Source: Gammaproteobacteria bacterium
GTDB lineage: Bacteria > Pseudomonadota > Gammaproteobacteria > Nevskiales > Nevskiaceae
NCBI GenBank assembly: GCA_026398815.1
Contig: JAPLSA010000026.1
Location: forward strand, 1-64,000
DNA length: 64,000 nucleotides
Reading direction: 5' to 3'
Positions 9,273 to 18,007 of this stretch are shown here, piece by piece. Made by a program: the position numbers and the translations under genes. Each line of letters starts with the position of its first letter. Position 1 is the stretch's first letter. Under the pieces are notes generated by a model, which did not search any database, had not been told where the DNA came from, and was given only the letters and a program-made list of their open reading frames with translations.

Positions 9273-10196
9273 TTGCCGATCCGAATCGCAACCCGAGAAA
9301 GCCCGCTGGCCCTGTGGCAGGCGGAGCACGTCAAGGCGCTGATCGAGCGCACCCATCCCGGCGTCGCCGTCAGCCTGGTGCCGATGACCACCATCGGCGA
9401 CCAGCTGCTCGACCGCAGCCTCGCGACCGTTGGCGGCAAGGGCCTGTTCGTCAAGGAACTGGAAGCGGCGATGCTGGAAGGCCGCGCCGACATCGCCGTG
9501 CACTCGATGAAGGATGTGCCGGCGGTGCTGCCCGATGGTCTGGTGCTGACTGCCTTCCTGGCCGGCGAAGACCCGCGCGATGCCTTCGTGTCCAACCGCT
9601 ACGCCTCGCTGGATGCGTTGCCGCAGGGTGCGGTGGTCGGCACGGCGTCGCTGCGCCGGCAGGCCCAGCTGCGCGGCTTGCGGCCGGATCTGGTGATCAG
9701 GGAACTGCGCGGCAATGTCGGCACCCGGCTGCGCAAGCTCGACGAAGGCCAGTACGACGCCATCCTGCTGGCCGCTGCCGGCCTGATCCGGCTGGGCCTT
9801 GAAGCGCGGATCCGCGAAAAATTCGACATGGGCCGCTTCGTGCCGGCCTGCGCCCAGGGCGTGGTCGGCATCGAATGCCGCGCCGATGACGCCGCCACCC
9901 GGGCGCTGATCGCGCCGCTGCACGATCCGCAGTCGGCGATCCGGCTGGCCGCCGAACGCGGCCTCAATGCCCGGCTCGGCGGTGCCTGCACGGTGCCGGT
10001 GGCCGGTCATGCAGTGATCGCCGCCGACCGGATCCGGCTGACCGGCCTGGTTGCCGCGCCGGATGCCAGCGCCTGCGTCCGCGACGAGATCGAAGGCCCC
10101 GCCGCCGAGGCCGCAGCACTCGGCGTGCAGCTGGCCGAGCGCCTGCTCGAACGCGGCGCGCGCGCCATCCTGGCCCAGCTCGGCATCCATGCCTGA
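9273..10196 (+). CDS. hemC: Porphobilinogen deaminase (hydroxymethylbilane synthase)
   Basis: Polymerises four porphobilinogens into hydroxymethylbilane in tetrapyrrole synthesis. Core starts at [20 protein letters not shown]. The substrate-binding segment [14 protein letters not shown] and the dipyrromethane-cofactor cysteine in [15 protein letters not shown] are intact. Start is uncertain: the TTG at 9273 gives 307 residues and the family N-terminus, while an in-frame ATG at 9219 adds 18 residues and overlaps algR by 29 bases. Neither has a strong ribosome-binding site. First gene of the tight hemC-hemD-hemX-hemY run. Confidence 0.94.
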   Translation: MPIRIATRESPLALWQAEHVKALIERTHPGVAVSLVPMTTIGDQLLDRSLATVGGKGLFVKELEAAMLEGRADIAVHSMKDVPAVLPDGLVLTAFLAGEDPRDAFVSNRYASLDALPQGAVVGTASLRRQAQLRGLRPDLVIRELRGNVGTRLRKLDEGQYDAILLAAAGLIRLGLEARIREKFDMGRFVPACAQGVVGIECRADDAATRALIAPLHDPQSAIRLAAERGLNARLGGACTVPVAGHAVIAADRIRLTGLVAAPDASACVRDEIEGPAAEAAALGVQLAERLLERGARAILAQLGIHA

Positions 10197-10974
10197 GTCC
10201 GCTGCCGCGCGGCTGGGCGGGTTGACCGTCCTGGTCGCGCGGCCCGCCGGCCAGGCCGAGGCGCTGTGCGCGCTGATCGAGGCCGACGGTGGCCGGGCGC
10301 TGCCGCTGCCGCTGTTCGCGATCGCCGCGCTGGATGCCGGGGCGATGGCAGTGGCCGGCGCCGTGCTCGATGACGCCCGGGCTGCCGACCTCTGGCTGTT
10401 CACCAGCCGCAATGCCGTCGACCACGCGGCGCGGCTGTGCCCGCTGCCCTGGCCGGCGCTGGCGGCGGTCGGCGACGCGACGGCGGCGGCGCTGCGCCAG
10501 CATAGCGGCCAGCCGGTGCTGACGCCGCCGGCCGGCGACGGCGCGGCCGCCTTGCTGGCGCATCCGGCGCTGCAGCAGGGGGACGGCCGACGGGCGCTGA
10601 TCGTCACCGGCGAGCAGACGCTGCCGGTGCTGGAAGACGGTCTGCGTGCGCGCGGCATGACCGTGACCGTGCTGCCGGTATATCGGCGCGCGGCCATCGA
10701 TCATCCGTCGGCGGCGGTCGCCGCCTGGCTGCAGGCGGCCGATGTGGCGGTGATTCCGAGCGGCGAGGCGCTGCGCCGGCTGCAGGCGCTGACGCCGCCG
10801 GAGGCCCGCTCGCGGCTGGCGGGGCTGCAATTGGCCGTGCCGTCGCCGCGTGTGATAGAAACTGCGCGCTTGCTGGGCTTCACCGCCGAGCCGCTGCTGC
10901 CGGAGCGGGTCAGCGACCTGGCCTACCTCGAAGTCCTACGGCGTCACGCGCGCCACCGCCACTCGAACGCATGA
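10189..10974 (+). CDS. hemD: Uroporphyrinogen-III synthase
   Basis: Cyclises hydroxymethylbilane with inversion of ring D to uroporphyrinogen III. Identified by the HemD fold (261 residues), the N-terminal [35 protein letters not shown], and the C-terminal [14 protein letters not shown] segment, plus position directly after hemC. HemD is poorly conserved in sequence, so context carries much of the weight. ATG at 10189 overlaps the hemC stop by 8 bases and suggests translational coupling; the frame is open upstream inside hemC but that part is not HemD-like. Confidence 0.9.
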   Translation: MPESAAARLGGLTVLVARPAGQAEALCALIEADGGRALPLPLFAIAALDAGAMAVAGAVLDDARAADLWLFTSRNAVDHAARLCPLPWPALAAVGDATAAALRQHSGQPVLTPPAGDGAAALLAHPALQQGDGRRALIVTGEQTLPVLEDGLRARGMTVTVLPVYRRAAIDHPSAAVAAWLQAADVAVIPSGEALRRLQALTPPEARSRLAGLQLAVPSPRVIETARLLGFTAEPLLPERVSDLAYLEVLRRHARHRHSNA

Positions 10975-12035
10975 CCGAATACGACGTCCCCGAACGCCCG
11001 CGCCCGGCGCGCAGCCTCTGGCGTGTGCTGTGGCTGTGGACCCTGCTGCTGGTGCTGGCGGCGCTGCTGGGCGGCGGTGGCTACGCCGGCTGGCAGTTCT
11101 GGCAGGAGCGGCAGGCGACCGAGGACATCGTCGCTGCCCAGGACACCTTGCTGCGCCGGCTCAGCCGCCAGCTCGGCGACGCCGGCGCCGAGATCCAGCA
11201 GCTGCGGCAGCGGCAGGGCGATCTCGCCGAAAGCGGGCGCCGCAGCACCGATCTGGTCGCCGCGCTGCAGGGCCGGGCCGATGACGCCGACGCCACGCTG
11301 GAGCGCATCAACGCCACCATCCAGGGCGGTCGCGGCCGCGCCCAGCTGCTGGCAGTCGAGCAGCTGCTGCTGATCGCCAACGAGCGCGCCCGCCTGGCTC
11401 GCGATGTGCCGGGCGCCATCGAGGCGCTGAGCCTGGCGCAGGACCGTCTCGGCAGCCTGGCCGAACCGAAGCTGTTTCCGATCCGCGAGGCGCTGGCCGA
11501 GGAGCGCAGCCGTCTCGAAGCGCTGCCGCGCATCGACCTCGAAGCCGCAGCGCTGACGCTGTCGAGCCTGATCCGCCGGGTGCCTGAGCTGCCGCAGCGT
11601 TCGCGGGCGCCGACCCATGCCGCCGTCGTCGACGGCGAACCGTCGCGCGACATCACGCCGGAAGCTAGCGGCTTCTGGGCGCGCGGCGCCAGCAGCCTGC
11701 GGCAGATGTTCGGCGCGGTGTTCACCGTGCGGCGCACCGACAAGCCGGTCGACCGCCTGCTGCCGCCGGAGCAGGAGCGGCTGGTCGGCCAGCTGCTGCT
11801 GCTGAAGCTGGAAACCGCCCGCGCGGCGCTGCTGACCCGCAGCACGGCGACGCTGCGCGCGACGATCGAAGACGCTGCCGCGTTCCTGAACGACTACTAC
11901 CGCAGCGACGATCCGACGGTGCTGGGCGCCCGTGCCGAGCTGGATCGCCTGATGACGCTGGACCTGAATCCGCAGCTGCCGGAACTGGGCCGCAGCCTGG
12001 GCCTGCTGCGGGCCTACCTCGACGCGACGCGCTGA
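10971..12035 (+). CDS. hemX: HemX family membrane protein
   Basis: 354-residue inner-membrane protein of the HemX family, often mislabelled uroporphyrin-III C-methyltransferase but lacking that domain. It has a short cytoplasmic N-terminus rich in Pro/Arg, one membrane segment (about residues 20-43, LLLVLAALLGGGGYAG), then a long alpha-helical, Gln/Arg/Leu-rich periplasmic region predicted to form coiled coil, and a globular C-terminal part. Its ATG overlaps the hemD stop by 4 bases (ATGA). The role in heme synthesis is not established; the gene is conserved between hemD and hemY. Confidence 0.88.
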   Translation: MTEYDVPERPRPARSLWRVLWLWTLLLVLAALLGGGGYAGWQFWQERQATEDIVAAQDTLLRRLSRQLGDAGAEIQQLRQRQGDLAESGRRSTDLVAALQGRADDADATLERINATIQGGRGRAQLLAVEQLLLIANERARLARDVPGAIEALSLAQDRLGSLAEPKLFPIREALAEERSRLEALPRIDLEAAALTLSSLIRRVPELPQRSRAPTHAAVVDGEPSRDITPEASGFWARGASSLRQMFGAVFTVRRTDKPVDRLLPPEQERLVGQLLLLKLETARAALLTRSTATLRATIEDAAAFLNDYYRSDDPTVLGARAELDRLMTLDLNPQLPELGRSLGLLRAYLDATR

Positions 12036-12061
12036 CGTCAGTCGGCCACCAGACTCCCACC

Positions 12062-13249
12062 GTGATCATCGTTTTCCTTTCGCTGCTGCTGGTCTTCGTC
12101 GGCGGCCTGGTCGCGATCCTGCTGCTGCGGCCGGATACCGGCTACGTGCTGATCAACTACGGGCCGTGGGTGGTCGAGACCTCGCTGGCGGTGCTGGTGT
12201 TCGGCATCGGCCTGTTCTTCCTGCTGGTCTGGCTGCTGCTGCGGCTGTCGGGCTTCGCGGTGCGGCTGCCGGGTTCGCTGCGTGAAGCGGTCGACCGGCG
12301 GCGCAGCTACCGCGCCCGTGAAGCCTTCGAGAACGGCCTGCTGGCGCTGTTCGAGGGCAACTGGGCGCGTGCCGAGAGCGAGCTGATCAAGCGCGCCAGC
12401 GACCACCACGCGCCACACCTGAACTACCTGGCGGCGGCCCGCGCGGCGCAGCGTCAGGCGGCCACCGACCGTCGCGACCACTACCTGCGGCTGGCGATGT
12501 TGAACCGGCCCGAGCATGAGTTCGCCACGCTGTTGTCGCAGGCGGATCTGCAGCGCAAGCGCGGCGAGTTCGAGGCCACCCGGCAGACCGCGCTGAAGCT
12601 GCGCGAGAAAGACCCGATGCACCCGTTCGCCATCGAGCTGCTGGCCGAAAGCCATGCCGCGCTCGGCGAATGGGCGGCGCTGCGCGCGCTGCTGCTGGAG
12701 CCGGCCAGCGCCCAGGCGATCGTCGCCACGCGTCGCGACCAGCTGATGGGCCGGGCGATCCTGGAACTGATGCAGACGGCCATCGACGACGCCCGGCTGC
12801 CGATCCTGAAGGCGCTCTGGGAAGGCGCCGGCAACCTGCGCGACGATCCCGAGCTGAAGCGCGCCTACGCCCGTGGCCTGGCCCGCCTGAACGCCGACGC
12901 CGAAGCGCTGGCGCTGATCGCCCAGGCACTGTCGGTGGACTGGGACGGCGAGCTGGCGCTGCTCTACGGCGACCTGCACGCCGGCGATCCGATCACCCAG
13001 CTGGCGACCGTCGAATCCTGGCTGGCGCTGTACGGCGAGAAGACCGAACTGCTGCAGGTGGCCGGCCATGTCTGTCTCGCCAACCGCTTGTGGGGCAAGG
13101 CGCGCAGCTATCTCGAGGCGGTGATCGCCATCGCGCCTACGCCGAAGGCCTATCTCGATCTGGCGCGGCTGTGCGCCGATACCCAGCAGCCGGACGAGGC
13201 CGCGCGCCACTACCGGCTGGGGCTGGAACTGGCCGCCGGCCAGCACTGA
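12062..13249 (+). CDS. hemY: HemY family protein with TPR repeats
   Basis: 395-residue inner-membrane protein of the proteobacterial HemY family (not the protoporphyrinogen oxidase of the same name in Bacillus). Two membrane segments lie at about residues 2-22 and 42-62, followed by the conserved LPGSLREAVDRRRSYRAREA and a cytoplasmic array of TPR-like helical hairpins including the AREAFENGLLALFEGNWARAE repeat. Starts with GTG at 12062, 26 bases after hemX. Probably a scaffold for late heme synthesis; function is inferred from conserved location only. Confidence 0.88.
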   Translation: MIIVFLSLLLVFVGGLVAILLLRPDTGYVLINYGPWVVETSLAVLVFGIGLFFLLVWLLLRLSGFAVRLPGSLREAVDRRRSYRAREAFENGLLALFEGNWARAESELIKRASDHHAPHLNYLAAARAAQRQAATDRRDHYLRLAMLNRPEHEFATLLSQADLQRKRGEFEATRQTALKLREKDPMHPFAIELLAESHAALGEWAALRALLLEPASAQAIVATRRDQLMGRAILELMQTAIDDARLPILKALWEGAGNLRDDPELKRAYARGLARLNADAEALALIAQALSVDWDGELALLYGDLHAGDPITQLATVESWLALYGEKTELLQVAGHVCLANRLWGKARSYLEAVIAIAPTPKAYLDLARLCADTQQPDEAARHYRLGLELAAGQH

Positions 13250-13349
13250 GCGGCCTGCGGCGTCGTTGCCGTTCCCGGCAGGGCTCCGCCACACTCCGAC
13301 GATGCGGCCGCGCACCCGAGCCGCGATCCATCGAGGAGGAGCAAGCGAG

Positions 13350-14006
13350 ATGAGCACCATGTTCAGCAGCAGCCAGCGCGCGTTGCAGGAACGGTTTGGC
13401 ACCGCGGCCCTGGCCGATCGCGTGTCGATGATCACCATGCACGCCGAGGTCACCGACGCCGAGAAGGCGTTCATCGAAAGCCGCGATCTGTTCTTCCTGT
13501 CGACCGTCGACGACGAGGGTCAGCCGACCTGCTCGTACAAGGGCGGCGCCGTCGGCTTCGTGCGGGTGGTCGATGCCGGCACCATCGCCTTCCCGAGCTA
13601 CGACGGCAACGGCATGTATCTGTCGATGGGCAACATCGGCACGCATGCCAAGGTCGGCCTGCTGTTCATCGATTTCGAGACGCCGAACCGGCTGCGCCTG
13701 CACGGCGAGGCCCGCATCGACCCGAATGACCCGCTGCTTGCCGACTATCCGGGCGCGGACCTGATCGTCCGCGTGGCGATCACCCAGCTGTTCGTCAATT
13801 GCCCGCGCTACATCCACCGCTACCAGAAGCTCGGCGATTCGGTCTACGTGCCGAAGGCCGGCTGCGCCACGCCGCCGGCGAAATGGAAGCGCATCGACGC
13901 CTTTGGCGACGTGCTGCCAGCCCGCGATGCCGCCGCCGTCGCCGCTGCCGGCGCCGCGATCAGCTTCGACGACTACATGGCCGACGTCGCGGCCGGACAG
14001 GGCTGA
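13350..14006 (+). CDS. Pyridoxamine 5'-phosphate oxidase-fold protein
   Basis: 218-residue split-barrel flavin-binding family protein. The segment ESRDLFFLSTVDDEGQPTCSYKGG is the typical first strand pair of the PNPOx-like fold, followed by IAFPSYDGNGMYLSMGNI and VGLLFIDFETPNRLRLHGEA, which form the cofactor-binding barrel. Such proteins bind FMN, F420 or heme; which one is not clear here, and this is not the vitamin B6 enzyme PdxH. The ATG at 13350 follows GAGGAGGA at 13333-13340; the frame continues upstream to 13266 without a ribosome-binding site. Its stop overlaps the next start (TGATG), so the pair is likely co-translated. Confidence 0.83.
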   Translation: MSTMFSSSQRALQERFGTAALADRVSMITMHAEVTDAEKAFIESRDLFFLSTVDDEGQPTCSYKGGAVGFVRVVDAGTIAFPSYDGNGMYLSMGNIGTHAKVGLLFIDFETPNRLRLHGEARIDPNDPLLADYPGADLIVRVAITQLFVNCPRYIHRYQKLGDSVYVPKAGCATPPAKWKRIDAFGDVLPARDAAAVAAAGAAISFDDYMADVAAGQG

Positions 14007-14896
14007 TGCAGGCACTGATCGTCGGCTGCGGCGATGTCGGTTGCCGGCTGGCGCTGCGGCTGCAGGCGCGCGGCATCGCTGTGACCGGCGTCGTGCGCTC
14101 GCCGTCGAGCGTCGCCGCGCTGCGCCGGCTGGGCATCACGCCGCTGCTTGCCGATCTCGATGCCGATGTGATCGCCGACTGGCCGCCGGCCGACTGGCTG
14201 TTCCACTTCGCGCCGCCGCCGGAGACCGGCGACGCCGATCCCCGGCTGGTCGGCACGCTGGCGGCCCTGCAGGTGGTACCGGCGCGGCTGGTCTATCTGT
14301 CGACCTCGGCGGTCTACGGCGATTGCGAGGGCCGCTGGATCGACGAGACCGAATCGCTGAAGCCGAAGAGCGCACGCGGCCAGCGCCGGCTAGATGCCGA
14401 ACGCAGCGCGCTGGCCTACGCCCGCGAGCACGGCAGCGCCGCGATGATCCTGCGGGTGCCGGGCATCTACGGGCCGGGGCGGCTGCCGTTGCAGCGGCTC
14501 AACGCCGGTGCGCCGCTGGTGCAGCGCGACCAGTCGCCGTACACCAACCGCATCCATGCCGATGACCTGGCCGCCGCCGCGCAGCGGGTCGCCGAACTCG
14601 GTGCCGATGGCGCCGCCTACAACGTCAGCGACGGCCAGCCGACCACGATGACCGACTACTTCCAGCGCTGCGCGCGGCTGCTGGGCGTGCCGCCGCTGCC
14701 GGAGCAGCCGCTGGAGGCTGCGTTGCGGACGATGTCGCCGATGCTGCGTTCGTTCCTCGAGGAATCGAAGCGGCTGTCGAACCGGCGCCTGGTCGAGGAG
14801 CTGGGCTGGCAGCCGCAGTATCCGAATCTCGATACCGGCCTGCCGGCCAGCCTCGATGCCGATGCGGTGGTCCGGGCATTCACCGGCGCAGCCTAG
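14006..14896 (+). CDS. NAD(P)-dependent SDR-family epimerase/dehydratase-like protein (YeeZ-like)
   Basis: 296-residue Rossmann protein of the atypical/extended SDR group. The N-terminal dinucleotide loop is [34 protein letters not shown] corresponds to the active-site strand with Ser/Thr; in place of a clear YxxxK there is a less typical arrangement, as in YeeZ-like proteins. [14 protein letters not shown] and [11 protein letters not shown] are further SDR hallmarks. Overlaps the PNPOx-like gene by one base and precedes mscL. Substrate unknown. Confidence 0.82.
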   Translation: MQALIVGCGDVGCRLALRLQARGIAVTGVVRSPSSVAALRRLGITPLLADLDADVIADWPPADWLFHFAPPPETGDADPRLVGTLAALQVVPARLVYLSTSAVYGDCEGRWIDETESLKPKSARGQRRLDAERSALAYAREHGSAAMILRVPGIYGPGRLPLQRLNAGAPLVQRDQSPYTNRIHADDLAAAAQRVAELGADGAAYNVSDGQPTTMTDYFQRCARLLGVPPLPEQPLEAALRTMSPMLRSFLEESKRLSNRRLVEELGWQPQYPNLDTGLPASLDADAVVRAFTGAA

Positions 14897-14948
14897 AATC
14901 GGCACGCGGCACCCATTACAACCCCTGCCAGTGGCTACGGAGAACAGC

Positions 14949-15359
14949 ATGAGCATCGCCAGTGAATTCAAGGCATTCGCAATGCGTGGCAACGTCATCG
15001 ATCTCGCCGTCGGCGTGGTCATCGGCGGTGCCTTCGGCACCATCGTCACCTCGCTGGTCGGCGACGTGATCATGCCGGTGCTCGGCCAGCTGACGGCCGG
15101 CGTCGACTTTTCCAAGGCCGCGCTGGTGCTCAAGGAAGCGTCCGAGGACGGCAAGACGCCGGCCGTGCTGCTCGGCTACGGCAAGTTCATCCAGTCGATC
15201 ATCAATTTCATCATCGTCGCCTTCGCGATCTTCCTGATGGTCAAGGCGATCAACACGATGAAGAAGGCGGAAGCCGCCGCGCCGCCGCCTCCGCCGCCGG
15301 GGCCGAGCAACGAGGAAAAGCTGCTCGCCGAGATCCGCGACCTGCTGAAGAAGCCGTAA
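14949..15359 (+). CDS. mscL: Large-conductance mechanosensitive channel
   Basis: Homopentameric inner-membrane channel that opens at high membrane tension to release solutes on hypo-osmotic shock. 136 residues, the same length as the E. coli protein. N-terminal amphipathic helix [20 protein letters not shown]1 [19 protein letters not shown] with the gate glycines/alanines, periplasmic loop, TM2 [19 protein letters not shown] and C-terminal helix bundle [15 protein letters not shown] run of six prolines sits in the linker before the bundle. ATG at 14949 is preceded by ACGGAG. Followed by a hairpin terminator. Confidence 0.96.
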   Translation: MSIASEFKAFAMRGNVIDLAVGVVIGGAFGTIVTSLVGDVIMPVLGQLTAGVDFSKAALVLKEASEDGKTPAVLLGYGKFIQSIINFIIVAFAIFLMVKAINTMKKAEAAAPPPPPPGPSNEEKLLAEIRDLLKKP

Positions 15360-15374
15360 ACACCGCCAACAGGT

Positions 15375-15402
15375 AAGCCGGCCCGACGTATCGGGCCGGC
15401 TT
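15375..15402. terminator. Bidirectional hairpin between mscL and the desaturase gene
   Basis: Perfect 12-bp inverted repeat AAGCCGGCCCGA/TCGGGCCGGCTT with a CGTA loop, 16 bases after the mscL stop and 33 bases after the convergent desaturase stop. There is only a short T-stretch on each side, but its location between convergent genes supports a shared terminator. Confidence 0.65.
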
Positions 15403-15434
15403 CCAGCGCGGCAGTCGCAACTCGACCCGCGTGA

Positions 15435-16553
15435 TCAGGCCGCCATGGCCAGCGGCGCCGGCGCCTCGTCGCTGCTGTTGCGCGGCGAGGCCTTCGGCCG
15501 CTTCGGCGTCGGCAGCGACAGCCGGGCGATGCGCTTCCAGGTGCTCAAGGTCTGGCGCAGGAACGAGCCGGTGTTGTACGGCAGGCCGTACTTCTCGCAG
15601 ATCGCCCGCACCTCCGGCGCGATGTCGGCGTAGCGGTGCGCCGGCAGGTCGGGGAACAGGTGGTGCTCGATCTGGAAGCTCAGGTTGCCGCTCATGATGT
15701 GCATCAGCTTGCCGCCCTCGAAATTCGCCGAGCCGAGCAGCTGGCGCACGTACCACTGGCCGCGGGTTTCGTTCTCGATCACCGATTCCGGGAACTGCTC
15801 GACGTCTTCCGGGAAGTGGCCGTTGAAGATCACCGCGCAGGCCCAGACGTTGCGCATCAGGTTCGCACCGATGTTGCCGACCAGCACCAGCGGCGCCAGC
15901 GGCCCGGCCAGCAGCGGGAAGAAGACGTAATCCTTCTTCAGCTGCTTCTTCATCTTCGCCCACATCGGCTTGAACTCTTCCTTGACCTGCGCTGCGGTCT
16001 TGGTCTTGTAGACCAGCGCTTCTTCAAGGTGCAGGTTCTGCACCGCGACGAAATGCTGGAAGAAGGTGTGCAGGATCACCGTCAGTGGCAGATTGGCGAG
16101 GAAGCGCGGCTCCCACTTTTGGTCTTCCGACATCCGCAGCAGGCCGTAGCCGACGTCGTGATCCTTGCCGAGCACGTTGGTGTAGGTGTGGTGCTCGTGG
16201 TTGTGGGTGATCTTCCAGTTCTTCGAGGTGTCGGCGCTGTCCCACTCGAAGTGCTTGGAATTCAGCGCCGGATCGTTCATCCAGTCGTACTGACCGTGCA
16301 TGACGTTGTGGCCGATCTCCATGTTGTCGAGGATCTTCGACACGCCAAGCGAGGCGACGCCGAGCGGCCAGGCCGGCGGGATCATCATCATCACGCGGCC
16401 GGCCACTTCGAAGCGCCGCTGCCGCTTGACGAGCGTGCGGATGTAGTCGGCATCGCGCTGGCCGAGGTCGGCGCGCACGCGGTTGCGGATGGCATCGAGC
16501 TCGGTGCCGATGGCGGCGAACTGGGCGGGGGTCAGGCTGCTGAAGGTATTCAT
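15435..16553 (-). CDS. desB: Membrane fatty-acid (acyl-CoA type) desaturase
   Basis: 372-residue integral-membrane di-iron desaturase. The three histidine clusters are GHNVMHGQYDW, THNHEHHTYTN and QIEHHLFP. Two hydrophobic regions (about 55-75 and 205-245) surround them. The HGQYDWMNDP segment resembles mycobacterial DesA3 and Pseudomonas DesB, aerobic desaturases acting on saturated acyl chains with electrons from a dedicated reductase. The reductase gene lies 173 bases upstream on the same strand and the DesT-type repressor gene is divergent from it, so the desCB/desT assignment rests on both sequence and context. Exact double-bond position is inferred, not seen. Confidence 0.87.
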   Translation of the reverse strand: MNTFSSLTPAQFAAIGTELDAIRNRVRADLGQRDADYIRTLVKRQRRFEVAGRVMMMIPPAWPLGVASLGVSKILDNMEIGHNVMHGQYDWMNDPALNSKHFEWDSADTSKNWKITHNHEHHTYTNVLGKDHDVGYGLLRMSEDQKWEPRFLANLPLTVILHTFFQHFVAVQNLHLEEALVYKTKTAAQVKEEFKPMWAKMKKQLKKDYVFFPLLAGPLAPLVLVGNIGANLMRNVWACAVIFNGHFPEDVEQFPESVIENETRGQWYVRQLLGSANFEGGKLMHIMSGNLSFQIEHHLFPDLPAHRYADIAPEVRAICEKYGLPYNTGSFLRQTLSTWKRIARLSLPTPKRPKASPRNSSDEAPAPLAMAA

Positions 16554-16616
16554 GGAAGTCTCGAAGGGCTGCCGGAGGTCAGGGGTGCAAAGTCAAAAGT
16601 TGACGGCGCGAAATTC

Positions 16617-16716
16617 AGAAGAAAGGACGCAAAGAAAAGCCGAGCAATGCTTTTTCAATCGATCGTTTGCTTCTCTTTGCGTCCTTTCAGTTCCCTTTGC
16701 GCCTTTGCGTTTAACG
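16617..16716. repeat. Palindromic intergenic repeat (copy 1) between desC and desB
   Basis: The 173-base gap holds a perfect 15-base inverted repeat (GAAAGGACGCAAAGA at 16621-16635 and its complement at 16674-16688) with a 38-base interior, followed by two more CTTTGCG units ending near 16711. Base composition is AT-richer than the flanking genes. A related element lies at 57189-57278. No ORF and no recognised RNA family is seen in it. Confidence 0.6.
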
Positions 16717-16726
16717 GTTCGTTTTT

Positions 16727-17848
16727 TCAGAGATCCAGCGTCACGGTGCCGACCGGCACGCTGACGCAGATCTGGATGTCGGCCTCGCCGGCATCGCTGA
16801 TCTCGCCGGTCCGGGTGTCGCGGACGCGGCCCGAGGCCTTGCGGCAGGTGCAGGCGTGGCAGATGCCCATGCGGCAGCCGGATTCCGGCTTCAGGCCGGC
16901 GGCTTCGGCCTGGTCGAGCAGGGTGGCGCCGCTGTTCTTCGCGAGGCGTTCGCTGCGGATGAAGCGCACGTCGCCGTCGGCGTTGACGCTGTCGGCCACC
17001 ACGGCCGGCGCGGCCGCGAAATGCTCGACGTGCAGGCGCTCGGCGAGTCCCTCGTCCGCCCACAGCTTCTGCACGGCTTTCATCATTCCCGGCGGGCCGC
17101 AGAGGAAAGCCTCGGCGTCCGCGAAGTCCGGCACTGCGTTCAGGTGCGCGCGGCAGAACAGGCCTTCCAGCTCGCCACCCTGGTTCGGCGCGGCGTAGCC
17201 ACGCAGCAGCAGCACGTTCGGGAAGCGTGCGGCGATCGCGGCCAGCTCGGCGCCGTACAGCTGGTCCTGCGCGGTATTGGCGTAGTGAAGGAAGGTGATC
17301 GGGCCAGCGTGCCCTTCGTCGGTCAGCGTGCGCAGCATCGACATCACCGGCGTGATGCCGCTGCCGCCGCTGATCAGCAGCACGCGTGCAGGGCGCTGAT
17401 CCGGCAGTGCGAAGCTGCCTTCGGCCTGCGACAGGCCGACGACGGTGCCGACCGTCAGGCCCTGCTTCAGATGCTTCGACACGAAGCCGGCTGCGTGGGT
17501 CTTGGCGGTCAGCTCGATCAGACCGTCGGTGGCGTGCACCGACTGCGCCGGCGAGTAGCAGCGGCTGCGGCGGCGGCCGTCGATCTCCACCGTCAGACGA
17601 ACGTACTGGCCGGCGCGGAAGCCCTTCCAGTTGCGGTTCGGGCGCAGGCGCAGCGTGACGCTGTCGGCGGTCGGATGATCGATCGCGACGACGTCGGCGC
17701 GCACCTCGGTCAGCGATTCGGTCGGCGCGAACTGTTCGAGGTAGCGGTCGACACCATGCGGGTAAGCCAGCGTGGCGGCGAGTCGCGAACCCAGGGCGCG
17801 GCGCAGGCCGTTGGCAAGGAAGTGAGAGCGCGGAGCAGTGGCGGACAT
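16727..17848 (-). CDS. desC: Ferredoxin reductase-type oxidoreductase, electron donor to the desaturase
   Basis: 373-residue NAD(P)H-dependent flavoprotein with a C-terminal plant-type [2Fe-2S] domain. FAD site RCYSPAQS (about 135-142), nucleotide-binding ISGGSGITPVMSML, FLCGPPGMM near the C-terminal end of the NAD domain, and cluster cysteines in ESGCRMGICHACTCRK plus a fourth Cys in QICVSV. It should pass electrons to the desaturase encoded downstream, as in DesC/DesB of Pseudomonas and Rv3230c/DesA3 of Mycobacterium. ATG at 17848 is preceded by GAGGA. Two DesT-like operators lie just upstream. Confidence 0.88.
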   Translation of the reverse strand: MSATAPRSHFLANGLRRALGSRLAATLAYPHGVDRYLEQFAPTESLTEVRADVVAIDHPTADSVTLRLRPNRNWKGFRAGQYVRLTVEIDGRRRSRCYSPAQSVHATDGLIELTAKTHAAGFVSKHLKQGLTVGTVVGLSQAEGSFALPDQRPARVLLISGGSGITPVMSMLRTLTDEGHAGPITFLHYANTAQDQLYGAELAAIAARFPNVLLLRGYAAPNQGGELEGLFCRAHLNAVPDFADAEAFLCGPPGMMKAVQKLWADEGLAERLHVEHFAAAPAVVADSVNADGDVRFIRSERLAKNSGATLLDQAEAAGLKPESGCRMGICHACTCRKASGRVRDTRTGEISDAGEADIQICVSVPVGTVTLDL

Positions 17849-17866
17849 GACGAAGATTCCTCAGTG

Positions 17867-17884
17867 AGTGGACGTATGTTCACT
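17867..17884. promoter_or_regulatory. DesT-like operator 1
   Basis: 18-base interrupted palindrome AGTGGAC-GTAT-GTTCACT, 6 of 7 arm positions symmetric, 18 bases upstream of the desC start codon. The half-site AGTGAAC/GTTCACT recurs in operator 2. Position between the repressor gene and its presumed target makes it a probable DesT site. Confidence 0.6.
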
Positions 17885-17898
17885 GATGAGAATTCATA

Positions 17899-17916
17899 TG
17901 TCAACAATCGTTCACT
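17899..17916. promoter_or_regulatory. DesT-like operator 2
   Basis: 18-base imperfect palindrome TGTCAAC-AATC-GTTCACT, 5 of 7 arm positions symmetric, with the same GTTCACT half as operator 1. Centre-to-centre distance is 32 bp, about three helical turns, so both would face the same side of the DNA. A third isolated half GTTCAC is at 17931-17936. Confidence 0.55.
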
Positions 17917-18007
17917 AAAAACGATCAAATGTTCACGGAGTCACGCTAGTGCTCGGTTTTTCCTGAGGTTTCGAGCTAACATCACGGCCGGATCACCAGG
18001 AATCGTC

